A model generated the notes under the pieces. The model did not search any database and was not told the DNA's origin. It worked only from the letters and a program-made list of their open reading frames with translations. From an uncultured Bacteroidales bacterium (GTDB taxonomy: Bacteria > Bacteroidota > Bacteroidia > Bacteroidales > Paludibacteraceae), in NCBI GenBank assembly GCA_944321155.1, contig CALUKG010000006.1:1-57950 (forward strand): a stretch of 57,950 nucleotides of DNA, read 5' to 3'. The position numbers and the translations under genes are program-made. Shown piece after piece: positions 18,144 to 26,794 of this stretch. Position 1 is the stretch's first letter, and each line of letters starts with the position of its first letter.

Positions 18144-21100
18144 ATGTGTGCTCTTCACGTCTATAAGGCATCTGCTGGCTCGGGTAAGACCTATACGCTT
18201 GTAAAGGAATTTATCACATTGTTGTTTGCGGATGATAATATGCACCGTCGTATTCTGGCGGTTACTTTCACGCATAAGGCTACCAATGAGATGAAGGAAA
18301 GGGTTGTCAAGCAGCTCTATTTGCTGGCAACAGGACAACCCTCTGGCTATAGGGCTGTGCTGATGGAGCGTTATGGCTTGTCGGAAGAGTCGGTCAATGC
18401 CAAGGCGAAAAGGATATTGACAAACCTGTTGCAGGATTACTCGTCATTTTCCATAAGCACCATTGACAGTTTTTTTCAACGGATTATCCGGACGTTTGCA
18501 CGTGAATTGAAATTGTCGGGCTCCTATACCGTCGGATTGGATACGGATTTGCTTCTGGAGCAGGCGGTGGATAACATGTTTCTTTCTCTCCATAAAGATT
18601 CTACTTTGTTTGACTGGTTGCTCAGTTTCTCTGTCAGCAAGATAATGGAAGGAAAAGACTGGAATGTGCGCAAGGAAATACTGGAACTGAGCAAACAGCT
18701 GTTCAACGAACGCTATCAAAGCAATCAGCAGGAAATGCCACAGATGAAAGATGTGGAGGCGTTAAAGTCAGGCTTGGTCCGCATCCGTGAGGATTTCAAG
18801 CGAATGCTTGCGGAAAAGGCGGTTGCAATACAGAAACTGTTGCAGCAAAATCAGATTGATTTTACCGATTTTAAAGGCTCTACCCGCTCGCCTATGCTCA
18901 AAGTGAAAAAATGGGCAGAGGGTGATGTGGTGGAATTTCCCGACTCGCTTGTGCCCTATATCGAGGCTGCCGAGAATTGTTATACCAAAAGCAGTTGCAA
19001 GAAAAAGGGTGAGATAAATGCTTGTCATGCTTCTTTAAGCAAACTCTTGCACGATATCCAAAATCTGTTTGAACAACAATATAAACATTATGTAACGGCC
19101 GATACTGTTCTCCGCCACCTATCTACATTGGGGGTGCTCACAAGTGTGGAACGCCAGATAGAGCAACTCTCAAAAGAACAGAATGTCCTCCCCATCAGCA
19201 ATACCAACCAATTGCTGCAACGGCTGATTGACGACAGCGATGCTCCGTTTATTTATGAGAGAACGGGTACGCACTATTGGCATTATATGTTGGACGAGTT
19301 CCAAGATACGTCACGGATGCAATGGCATAATTTCCGTCCGCTGATAGTGGAAAGCATTGCGAACCGGCATCAGAATCTGGTGGTGGGAGATGTCAAGCAA
19401 AGTATTTATCGCTGGAGAAATTCAGACTGGACTTTACTGAATACGCAAATTAATAAGGATATTCCCGATAATGAGGAGTTTAAGCTGAGTGTAAATAGAA
19501 GAAGTCTCCCCGAGATTATCCATTTCAATAACGATTTCTTCTTGAAGGCGGTTGATGTGCTGACAGAAGAATTGCAAGCCAAAGATGCAGATGTTGCTTC
19601 TGAACTGAAAGATGCCTATGCCACTGTCAAGCAGGAGATTGACCCGGATAAGACAGGGGGATATGTGGAATTCTCCACATGTGATAATGAGCAGTTTCCT
19701 TCTTGGGTGGAGGAGCAGGTGCTGACGCGTATCCGGCAATTGGACGAAAGGCGGGTGGATTTGAGCCATGTGGCCATTCTTGTCCGGACCAATAGGGAAG
19801 CGGCAGAAATGGCGGCCTTGTTGCTCAACAATAATTATAAGGTGCTGACCAGTGAGGCCTTGTCGGTCAGCAATGCTTCTACGGTACGTTTCCTGGTGGC
19901 GCTTATTTCACATCTGGTCAATCCCGATAATTTGATTATGAGGGCTGTAGTGAACTACAACTATTGCCTCTTCAACGGTAAGGATGAGTCGGAGGCTTAT
20001 AAGGAACTGAGTAGGGGAGTGCTGTCGTTTACACCCTCTGAGCAGCAACAACTGACAGAGTTGGCGCGTTTGCCTCTTTTTGAGATGGTGGAACGCATGA
20101 TTTCTGTCTTCCAGTTGTACAAAGTGCCGGGCCAGCGTGTCTTCTGGGAAACTTTTTTGGATATGGTGCGTCAATACACGGTTGACAATGGTTCTGACAT
20201 GAATGGCTTTCTGGATTGGTGGGAACAGAAAGGAAAAAACAAACCGATTGATACGCCATTGGTTGACAATGCAGTCCAAATAATTACGATACATAAATCC
20301 AAAGGATTGGAGTTTGATTATGTCATCATGCCTTTCTGTGATTGGAAACTGAATGGCGATTCCCGGAATATATTATGGTGTTCGCTCGAAAATGCTGAAA
20401 ACCTGCCCGATAGTAAAATACGTGTGGTGCCAATGTCATATACCAAATCGCTGGGCAATACGATTTTTGAGGCTGACTATCGTGAGGAGTTGCGCAATAA
20501 TTATATTGACAATCTGAATTTGCTTTATGTGGCTTTTACGCGCGCAGTCAGAGAACTTTATCTATTTGCTCCAGATGCTTCTGATAAGAAGTCTCTAACG
20601 ACGGTGGGCGATTTGTTGTATACTTGTTTGAAAGACAAGCTGATGGGAAAAGAAGATGGTTCTTGTTTCTATTCGGTTGGACAACCGACTGACGTGACTA
20701 TTGTTCATTCGGAGACTGAGCAATATCAGTTAGTGGATTTGCCGTTTGTCTCACATCCTTCTTCTGTTGCTTTGAGCAGACATCATGGCTTTGTTCCGAT
20801 GACCTCACAGGATTTGAAGGACGACAAGCAGCGCTTGGGGGTGATTATGCATGCACTTTTGTGTGAAGTGAAAAAGGAACAGGATTTCCCTTACGTACTC
20901 CGTGCATTTATCGCCGAGGGCCTTATTGGACAATCTGATGTGGAGGTGCTGACGGATGAATGGGAGAAGTTCAAAGAGCTTATAGCTGACTATGACTGGT
21001 TCACTTCGCCTGATTATGAAATTAGAAACGAGGCGTCAATCCTCCGTCCTTCGGACACAGTGAAACGGCCTGACCGTATCATGCTGAAGGTGGCAACGAA

Positions 21101-21254
21101 AGAGGCCATTGTGGTGGATTATAAGTTTGGTATGAACGAGTTGGATGATTATCGGACTCAGGTAAGGGAGTATAAAACTTTGATAGAACAGATGGGCTAT
21201 AATTGTAAGGCCTATTTGTGTTATGTGGCCTTGGGTAAGATTGTACAGGTCTAA
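18144..21254 (+). CDS. UvrD-family helicase with C-terminal nuclease domain (AddA/RecB-like)
   Basis: 1036 residues. Superfamily 1 motifs run in order: ASAGSGKT (8-15), AVTFTHKATNEMKER, DEFQDTS (about 383), VVGDVKQSIYRWRNSD, TIHKSKGLEFDYV and LYVAFTRAVRELYLF. The last 130 residues hold a PD-(D/E)XK nuclease: RPDRIM followed by IVVDYKFG, the AddA arrangement. It is expected to process DNA double-strand ends in recombinational repair. AddA normally works with AddB, but no AddB-like gene is adjacent. Confidence 0.88.
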   Translation: MCALHVYKASAGSGKTYTLVKEFITLLFADDNMHRRILAVTFTHKATNEMKERVVKQLYLLATGQPSGYRAVLMERYGLSEESVNAKAKRILTNLLQDYSSFSISTIDSFFQRIIRTFARELKLSGSYTVGLDTDLLLEQAVDNMFLSLHKDSTLFDWLLSFSVSKIMEGKDWNVRKEILELSKQLFNERYQSNQQEMPQMKDVEALKSGLVRIREDFKRMLAEKAVAIQKLLQQNQIDFTDFKGSTRSPMLKVKKWAEGDVVEFPDSLVPYIEAAENCYTKSSCKKKGEINACHASLSKLLHDIQNLFEQQYKHYVTADTVLRHLSTLGVLTSVERQIEQLSKEQNVLPISNTNQLLQRLIDDSDAPFIYERTGTHYWHYMLDEFQDTSRMQWHNFRPLIVESIANRHQNLVVGDVKQSIYRWRNSDWTLLNTQINKDIPDNEEFKLSVNRRSLPEIIHFNNDFFLKAVDVLTEELQAKDADVASELKDAYATVKQEIDPDKTGGYVEFSTCDNEQFPSWVEEQVLTRIRQLDERRVDLSHVAILVRTNREAAEMAALLLNNNYKVLTSEALSVSNASTVRFLVALISHLVNPDNLIMRAVVNYNYCLFNGKDESEAYKELSRGVLSFTPSEQQQLTELARLPLFEMVERMISVFQLYKVPGQRVFWETFLDMVRQYTVDNGSDMNGFLDWWEQKGKNKPIDTPLVDNAVQIITIHKSKGLEFDYVIMPFCDWKLNGDSRNILWCSLENAENLPDSKIRVVPMSYTKSLGNTIFEADYREELRNNYIDNLNLLYVAFTRAVRELYLFAPDASDKKSLTTVGDLLYTCLKDKLMGKEDGSCFYSVGQPTDVTIVHSETEQYQLVDLPFVSHPSSVALSRHHGFVPMTSQDLKDDKQRLGVIMHALLCEVKKEQDFPYVLRAFIAEGLIGQSDVEVLTDEWEKFKELIADYDWFTSPDYEIRNEASILRPSDTVKRPDRIMLKVATKEAIVVDYKFGMNELDDYRTQVREYKTLIEQMGYNCKAYLCYVALGKIVQV

Positions 21255-21377
21255 TACGCTAACAAGCCTTTTTGTTAAAAAAATATCTGCTGTGCAGATT
21301 TTTTTGCTATAATGCAAAAATGTTTCAAATTATTTTGCTTATATTTATGCCGTCTAACTAATCTAATATTAAGCGAT

Positions 21378-21836
21378 ATGAATGAAACGATGTTTGAACC
21401 GACGGTAACGCAGAATACGATGCGTTTGAATGAGCAAAGTGAAGCAATGCTTGCCACTATTGCCAAATGGAGTAAATTCCTGGGTATTTTAACTTTTGTG
21501 GTAGTGGGTTTTATGTTCCTGGTGGGATTGATTTTTCTGTTGGCTGGTTCCGCTCTGGCAATGGTAGCCGATTTGGGCGGACTCTCTGCTTGGGTTTATG
21601 GCCTTTTCTATATGGTATGTGGGGTACTCTATCTTTTTCCAGGTATTTATCTGTACCAATATAGTGTGAAAATGAAGCAGGCTTTGGCTGCTCGTGATGA
21701 AGTGGCTCTTACGGAAGCTTTTCTGCAGCAAAAGAAATTGTTTGTTTTCATAGGAGTGCTTAGCATTATTGGCATTGCACTTCTTGTATTGATATTGCTT
21801 ATTGTTTTTGTTGCAGCTCTAGTTGTGGCTGCGTGA
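21378..21836 (+). CDS. DUF5362-like membrane protein
   Basis: 152 residues from the ATG at 21378, preferred to the in-frame ATG at 21312 because the family begins near MNETMFEPTVTQ. Three to four hydrophobic segments are seen: FLGILTFVVVGFMFLVGLIF, AWVYGLFYMVCGVLYLFPGI and VFIGVLSIIGIALLVLILLI. The arrangement matches small Bacteroidota DUF5362 proteins of unknown function in the cytoplasmic membrane. The stop codon lies in a GTGATGC/GCATCAC hairpin (21833-21856). Confidence 0.65.
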   Translation: MNETMFEPTVTQNTMRLNEQSEAMLATIAKWSKFLGILTFVVVGFMFLVGLIFLLAGSALAMVADLGGLSAWVYGLFYMVCGVLYLFPGIYLYQYSVKMKQALAARDEVALTEAFLQQKKLFVFIGVLSIIGIALLVLILLIVFVAALVVAA

Positions 21837-21872
21837 TGCTAATAGAGAAGCATCACAATATGCTTATATGCC

Positions 21873-21916
21873 AAAGGGGTTGTGTCAAAATGAGCCATTT
21901 TTGATACAACCCCTTT
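21873..21916. terminator. Strong bidirectional terminator hairpin
   Basis: AAAGGGGTTGTGTCAAAA (21873-21890) pairs with TTTTGATACAACCCCTTT (21899-21916), 18 bp with one G-U pair. It lies between the convergent DUF5362 and aroK genes and is symmetrical enough to serve both. Confidence 0.8.
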
Positions 21917-21956
21917 ATGGTATGTCAGAAAATGTAATGTGCGAGGTGCTTTCCTT

Positions 21957-22481
21957 TTATTGGAAGCGCTGGGCAATTTGGTGGGCCATCTCTTCATCTG
22001 TATGGCCGTCGCAGACGATGGTCTGATGGGCCTGGTTGTAATAGCCTATCCGTTCTGACAATTGCTTTTGAATATGTTCACGCAGTTCCTCTCCGCTTTT
22101 GCCTAAAAGCATAGGACGGGTTGACAGGTCGGTCAGAGACAAGCGGATAGCCAGATTTTCAACACTCCAATCCAAGAAAAGACTGATACCGATGCTGTTG
22201 ATAAGGCTTATATTGTCTAAAAAGCAGGGCATACCTCCACCCGTGGCCACGATAATACCCTTATCTTTGGGTAAATGGTTGAGCAGACGCTGTTCCTGTA
22301 ATCTGAAGTATTCCTGACCTTTTGTGCGTATGATTTCACCGCAGGTCATTCCTTCCTGTTCTGCAAGCACATCGTCCGTGTCCAGAAAAGACAGGTGAAG
22401 CTCTTCTGCGATGAGTTTGCCCATGGTAGTCTTTCCACTACCCATATATCCGATAAGAAATAATGGTTTGTTCAATGTCAT
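21957..22481 (-). CDS. aroK: Shikimate kinase
   Basis: 174 residues from the ATG at 22481; the longer open frame to 22574 overlaps the upstream gene and adds residues unlike the family. Walker A is GYMGSGKTTMG. DTDD of the shikimate site follows, then GGGMPCFL and the LID region STRPML. It phosphorylates shikimate in aromatic amino acid synthesis. Only 4 bases separate it from the upstream M20-like gene. Confidence 0.95.
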   Translation of the reverse strand: MTLNKPLFLIGYMGSGKTTMGKLIAEELHLSFLDTDDVLAEQEGMTCGEIIRTKGQEYFRLQEQRLLNHLPKDKGIIVATGGGMPCFLDNISLINSIGISLFLDWSVENLAIRLSLTDLSTRPMLLGKSGEELREHIQKQLSERIGYYNQAHQTIVCDGHTDEEMAHQIAQRFQ

Positions 22482-22485
22482 GTTT

Positions 22486-23493
22486 CTACCAATTGATATT
22501 GTGCAGCCATGCTTTATACAGATGTGCCGCTTTTTCAACTTCTTCCATTTCGATGCTATGTGGTGTTGTACCACGTGGACCTATTTTAATTCCCTGACAA
22601 TCCAATCTTCCTAATATACTGTGTCCGATGGGTTCTTGTTGCTTTATCTGTTTGATTGCAGGAGCATTCAATAAAGGATGATTGTCGGGGCAGATGCAGG
22701 TGTGCCAGTTTTCTTTTAGCTCAAATCGGCTGTGATAATGGCCTTCTGCCAACTCCTTTTGCCATTCCTCTGCTGTGTAACACTCGTTGTATTCCCAGCG
22801 GAAATCATAGCTCGCTGTATGTGCATTGCCGTTTATCTGCTGCATTTCCAAACGGCAATTTCCAAGTAGTCCTTTTGCAAATTTTGTTTGTTGTAACTGG
22901 CAAATGTCTTCTGCACATTGCATAATGGCATCTTGTTCGTGGCTGTTTCTGCAAGTGCCTTCTAAATAGGCATAACCTTTTTCGCCCTTTATCAGTTGCA
23001 TTCCTGTGGCTTGCGCAACAATGCAGAAGTCTATTTGGGGCAGGGTATTGATAAAGGTGTCTGTTTCCTTTGCCGACAACTCTCCTGTGAGAGCGGCGAA
23101 AATCAGGTTATAGGGCTCTTGTTCCCGACAAAGTTCCAAATAGGCTTGTAGCGTGCTGGCCAGACATCCCCCCCATGTTCCTGCGTATGGACCATTGATG
23201 TGTCGGTTGTGAAGGGTTTCTTTAGGCAACTCGTTGTGGTTCAAGGATTTGTCAAAAAGACAATGGGTGACCAGCAGCAAGGTCTTTTTCCGTGTGTCAA
23301 ATCCGGGAGCCATCATCCATATATGGTTGCCAAGGCGGTTGGCTTCATATCCTTGCTCTGTCAGCGAACGGGCAAAGAAATCGGCAAAAGTGGAGGCCTG
23401 TAACATGCTTCCGCTTTGTATCCATTCATATAATAGTCGTGTGGAACCGCTCAGTTCCGCACCGATAAAATCAAAGCTGATTTGTTGATTCAT
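22486..23493 (-). CDS. Degenerate M20-family protein (pseudo-deacetylase)
   Basis: 335 residues. It aligns by eye along its length with Bacteroidales N-acyl-ornithine deacetylases (ArgE/M20): GNHIWMMAPGFDTRKKTLLL, YAGTWGGCLASTLQAYLELC, YNLIFAALTGELSAKE, then GIKIGPRGTTPHS near the end. The metal-site residues are mostly gone. The SHxDT motif is THCLF, the bridging Asp region (usually NDAG) reads GTWGG, the catalytic EEE reads TGE, and the GEPT Glu is Gln (AQAT). The frame is intact and closely packed with comM (15 bases) and aroK (4 bases), so it is probably expressed but not a metallohydrolase. Function is unknown. Confidence 0.7.
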   Translation of the reverse strand: MNQQISFDFIGAELSGSTRLLYEWIQSGSMLQASTFADFFARSLTEQGYEANRLGNHIWMMAPGFDTRKKTLLLVTHCLFDKSLNHNELPKETLHNRHINGPYAGTWGGCLASTLQAYLELCREQEPYNLIFAALTGELSAKETDTFINTLPQIDFCIVAQATGMQLIKGEKGYAYLEGTCRNSHEQDAIMQCAEDICQLQQTKFAKGLLGNCRLEMQQINGNAHTASYDFRWEYNECYTAEEWQKELAEGHYHSRFELKENWHTCICPDNHPLLNAPAIKQIKQQEPIGHSILGRLDCQGIKIGPRGTTPHSIEMEEVEKAAHLYKAWLHNINW

Positions 23494-23508
23494 GGGTCGC
23501 TTTTTACT

Positions 23509-25047
23509 TTATCCGGCCCATCCGGCTCGGTCTAGATTTCTGTAGTTGATGGCTTCTGCCAAATGGCGGGCTTCAATTTCCTGTGAGCCGTCCAAATCGG
23601 CAATGGTACGTGCCACTTTCAATATACGGTCATAAGCGCGTGCAGAGAGGTTCAGTCGTTCCATGGCTTCTTTCAGCAGCTTGCTGCCGGCTTTGTCTGG
23701 TGTAGCAAAGGTGCGGAGCTGCTTGCTGTTCATTTGTGCATTGCAATATACGCCCGGGTGGTCCTTGAATCGTTCTTCCTGTATTTTTCGTGCTTTGATA
23801 ACACGTTCCCTTATGGCTGCACTGGGTTCTGCAGTTTGCATTTCGGAAAGTTTCTCAAAAGGAACCGGCACGATTTCAATCTGTATGTCGATTCTGTCTA
23901 ATAACGGTCCGGAAATGCGGTTGAGATATCGTTGCACAACGCCTGGTCCGCAGGAACATTCTCTTTCGGGATGGTTGTAGTAGCCGCATGGGCAGGGGTT
24001 CATCGAAGCAACGAGCATAAAGCTGGCAGGGTATTCAATGGCTTGCTTGGCGCGTGAAATGGTTATTTTTCGGTCTTCCAAAGGTTGCCGCATCACTTCC
24101 AATACTGTTCGTTTGAATTCCGGCAGTTCATCAAGAAACAGTACGCCATTGTGTGCCAGCGATATTTCCCCTGGTTGTGGATAGGCACCTCCACCTACTA
24201 AGGCAACATCGGATATGGTGTGGTGGGGACTTCTGAAAGGGCGGTGTGCCACCAATGATGTGTTGCTGTCAGTGATGCCAGCCACAGAATGTATTTTCGT
24301 TGTTTCCAGTGCTTCGTGTAGGGTGAGTGGAGGCAAGATGCTTGGCAGGCGCTTGGCCATCATGGATTTTCCGGCACCGGGAGGGCCTATCATGATGATA
24401 TTGTGTCCTCCGGCAGCGGCCACTTCCAGGGCACGTTTGACGTTTTCCTGCCCTTTTACATCGGCAAAGTCCAAGTCAAATTGTGCGGTGTGCTTGAAAA
24501 ATTCAGCCCGCGTATCCACTTCGGTTACAGGAATAGTTATTTCTCCATTCAGAAATTGGATAACCTCTTTGATGTTATTGGCACCATACACTTCCAGATT
24601 GTTGACCACGGCCGCTTCGCGTGCGTTGGCTTTAGGCAGAATAAAACCTTTGAAATGTTCCTCCCTGGCTTTGATGGCAATGGGCAGAACACCTTTGATG
24701 GGATGCAGACTTCCGTCTAGTGAAAGTTCGCCCATAATGATATATCGATCCAACTCCGGACATACAATATCACCGTTTCCAGCCAACATTCCGATGGCCA
24801 ATGGCAGGTCATAAGCAGACCCTTCTTTGCGTATATCAGCGGGGGCCATGTTGATGGTAATCTGTTTTCGGGGTATCTTATACCCGTTGACAGACAATGC
24901 CGAAGCAATACGTTCATGGCTCTCCTTGACGGCATTGTCGGGTAGTCCTACCAGAAAATACCGTATCCCTTTGTCCACATTCACTTCAATGGTGATGAGT
25001 GTGGCGTTAATGCCTTGTACTGCAGCTCCAAAGGTTTTGACTAACAT
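23509..25047 (-). CDS. ComM/YifB-family Mg chelatase-like ATPase
   Basis: 512 residues. The N-terminal ChlI-like domain (VGLPDNAVKESHERI, ITINMAPADIRKEGSAYDL) is followed by an AAA+ core with Walker A GPPGAGKSMMAK (about 220), the Mg-chelatase signature RPFRSPHHTIS and Walker B VLFLDEL, then a zinc-binding CPCGYYNHPERECSC and a C-terminal helical domain. ComM is a hexameric helicase that helps branch migration during natural transformation; other family members have unclear roles. It is 2 bases from the upstream OMP gene. Confidence 0.9.
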   Translation of the reverse strand: MLVKTFGAAVQGINATLITIEVNVDKGIRYFLVGLPDNAVKESHERIASALSVNGYKIPRKQITINMAPADIRKEGSAYDLPLAIGMLAGNGDIVCPELDRYIIMGELSLDGSLHPIKGVLPIAIKAREEHFKGFILPKANAREAAVVNNLEVYGANNIKEVIQFLNGEITIPVTEVDTRAEFFKHTAQFDLDFADVKGQENVKRALEVAAAGGHNIIMIGPPGAGKSMMAKRLPSILPPLTLHEALETTKIHSVAGITDSNTSLVAHRPFRSPHHTISDVALVGGGAYPQPGEISLAHNGVLFLDELPEFKRTVLEVMRQPLEDRKITISRAKQAIEYPASFMLVASMNPCPCGYYNHPERECSCGPGVVQRYLNRISGPLLDRIDIQIEIVPVPFEKLSEMQTAEPSAAIRERVIKARKIQEERFKDHPGVYCNAQMNSKQLRTFATPDKAGSKLLKEAMERLNLSARAYDRILKVARTIADLDGSQEIEARHLAEAINYRNLDRAGWAG

Positions 25048-25049
25048 AT

Positions 25050-26216
25050 TTACAAGGCTTTGGGTGGTTCTTGTGGATGAGGTCCGTCTTTGGGTGGCTC
25101 CGGTCGGTGTTTTTTCTTGAAATGTCTTTTCAGTGGCAGTTTGTCCCTATCCAGATTGACTTTCAGCGATATCTGCTGTTGGAAGAAACACTTATTGTCC
25201 GTAATGTGGAATGTTGCCGATGCTTCGGCTGTCAACAAGTCGTTTCTGAAAAATGGAATGTACCATTCTGTTTCAAGATAATGGTTGCCATACAGGAAGG
25301 GGTTACTCCATTGGATAATGCCAGGTGTCTCATTGCGTAATACCGGTTTACCGTAGTAGTAGGTAGTACGGGTGCCGACGTACCAGAATTCTGCGTTCAA
25401 GTCAAGTACAAGACCGATGGGGTAATAGGTGGAAGAGAAATTTTTGGCTGTTTTCTGGATGCCTCCCATGGCACCGACCGAGAAGCGTAGCTTGTTCAGG
25501 TGTTTAAATGATTTGGAGAAGTCAACGCCAACAGATGCCTTGGCTTGCAGGTCCTGTTCCAATATGGCTGTTGGCACTTCGTTGAGAATGGGATACAGAT
25601 AATAGAAATAGGAGTACGACTGTAAATCCACAAACAGCCATTTCCAGCGTTGTTCGCCGGAGAGTCCTATGAGGAAGGATTCTCTTTGGGTGGAACTTTG
25701 TGCGCCAACCCAATCTACCCATATATTGATGTGGTTATTTCTTCCTCCCAATTGCCAGAAAATACCGTTCATATTGGGTCTGTAATAACGGATGGAATCA
25801 CAGAAGAATAATCCTGAATAATTGTCCAGCAGTCCTTCGCGGGGGAAGGCTCCAAACAAAAGATGATTGCGCAGATTGCCGCCTTTTTTCTTGTATTTGT
25901 AGTAACCGGTGAAGTTAATTCTGTCCAGATAGTTGGTTGTTCCAAACTCTTTCATTAAATGGCTTCCTATCATTATCCGATGTTGTCCTTCGTCCCAACT
26001 CAGTCCTATTTCGGGTGAGATGCGGAAGCCGGACATGATGGTTCTTGTGCTGTAAGGTGAGCCGCCAAAACTTTGGTTATCCATAAATGTATAGGCATCG
26101 GCAGCCCATTCAAATCGTTGTCCGAATGAGGAAAAACTTACACCTGCTATCATAAGGAGGCAGATGGCTATCTTTTTTGCATTCCAGTTTCCCATAAAGC
26201 GCAAAGAAATTTTCAT
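25050..26216 (-). CDS. Predicted outer-membrane beta-barrel protein
   Basis: 388 residues. A signal peptide ends at SFSSFG, leaving QRFEW at the mature N-terminus. The body alternates aromatic-rich strands (HRIMIGSHLMKEFG, INFTGYYKYKKK, HINIWVDWVGAQ, WLFVDLQSYSYFYYLYP, AEFWYVGTRTTYYYGK), typical of a barrel. The C-terminus is a basic, proline-rich tail (KHRPEPPKDGPHPQEPP). I do not recognise a named family. It sits between ispF and comM, 17 and 2 bases away. Confidence 0.6.
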   Translation of the reverse strand: MKISLRFMGNWNAKKIAICLLMIAGVSFSSFGQRFEWAADAYTFMDNQSFGGSPYSTRTIMSGFRISPEIGLSWDEGQHRIMIGSHLMKEFGTTNYLDRINFTGYYKYKKKGGNLRNHLLFGAFPREGLLDNYSGLFFCDSIRYYRPNMNGIFWQLGGRNNHINIWVDWVGAQSSTQRESFLIGLSGEQRWKWLFVDLQSYSYFYYLYPILNEVPTAILEQDLQAKASVGVDFSKSFKHLNKLRFSVGAMGGIQKTAKNFSSTYYPIGLVLDLNAEFWYVGTRTTYYYGKPVLRNETPGIIQWSNPFLYGNHYLETEWYIPFFRNDLLTAEASATFHITDNKCFFQQQISLKVNLDRDKLPLKRHFKKKHRPEPPKDGPHPQEPPKAL

Positions 26217-26233
26217 TGTGTGGTTGTTAAATG

Positions 26234-26713
26234 TTAGTCCTTAATGATTAAAACGGTAGCATAGGCGGCAATTCCCTCTTTTTTACCCACAAAGCCGAGT
26301 TGTTCGGTGGTTGTGGCCTTAATGCTTATTCTTTCTGCATCGCAATTCATCACTTCTGCCAGGCATTGTTGCATGTTGGGTATATGGGGGTTCAGTTTGG
26401 GTGCTTCTGCACAGATTGTGCAGTCTGCATTGCTGAAACGGTATCCCTTTTGTGCAATCAGTTCCATGGTCTTTTTGAGCAATATTTTGCTGTCTATGCC
26501 TTCAAATGCGGCTGAAGTATCAGGGAAATGATAACCGATGTCGCGTAGATTAGCTGCCCCCAGCAGAGCATCGCACAATGCATGTATCAGTACATCTGCA
26601 TCTGAATGTCCGAGCAAGCCTTCGCTGTGTTCAATGTTGATGCCACCCAACCATAATTTACGCCCTTTGCAAAGGGCATGCACGTCATATCCGAATCCTA
26701 CACGTATATCCAT
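26234..26713 (-). CDS. ispF: 2-C-methyl-D-erythritol 2,4-cyclodiphosphate synthase
   Basis: 159 residues from the ATG at 26713 (MDIRVGFGYDVHAL); an ATG 12 bases upstream is also in frame. Zinc ligands are in GYDVH and the HSDADVLIHALCDALLGA segment; IGYHFPDT and IKATTTEQLGFVGKKEGI are typical. It makes the cyclic diphosphate in the non-mevalonate isoprenoid pathway. A terminator hairpin separates it from porV upstream; it leads the run ispF/OMP/comM/M20-like/aroK. Confidence 0.95.
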   Translation of the reverse strand: MDIRVGFGYDVHALCKGRKLWLGGINIEHSEGLLGHSDADVLIHALCDALLGAANLRDIGYHFPDTSAAFEGIDSKILLKKTMELIAQKGYRFSNADCTICAEAPKLNPHIPNMQQCLAEVMNCDAERISIKATTTEQLGFVGKKEGIAAYATVLIIKD

Positions 26714-26730
26714 AAAATGCTGCATTAAGT

Positions 26731-26767
26731 TTTACGGCTGTCTTAGACTCGCTAAAACAGCCGTAAA
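26731..26767 (-). terminator. Terminator after porV
   Basis: A perfect 11-bp inverted repeat, TTTACGGCTGT (26731-26741) and ACAGCCGTAAA (26757-26767). It lies 28 bases beyond the porV stop and just before ispF, suggesting the long minus-strand gene run is at least two transcription units. Confidence 0.7.
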
Positions 26768-26794
26768 GGTACAATCTTTTTAATAAATTTCAAA

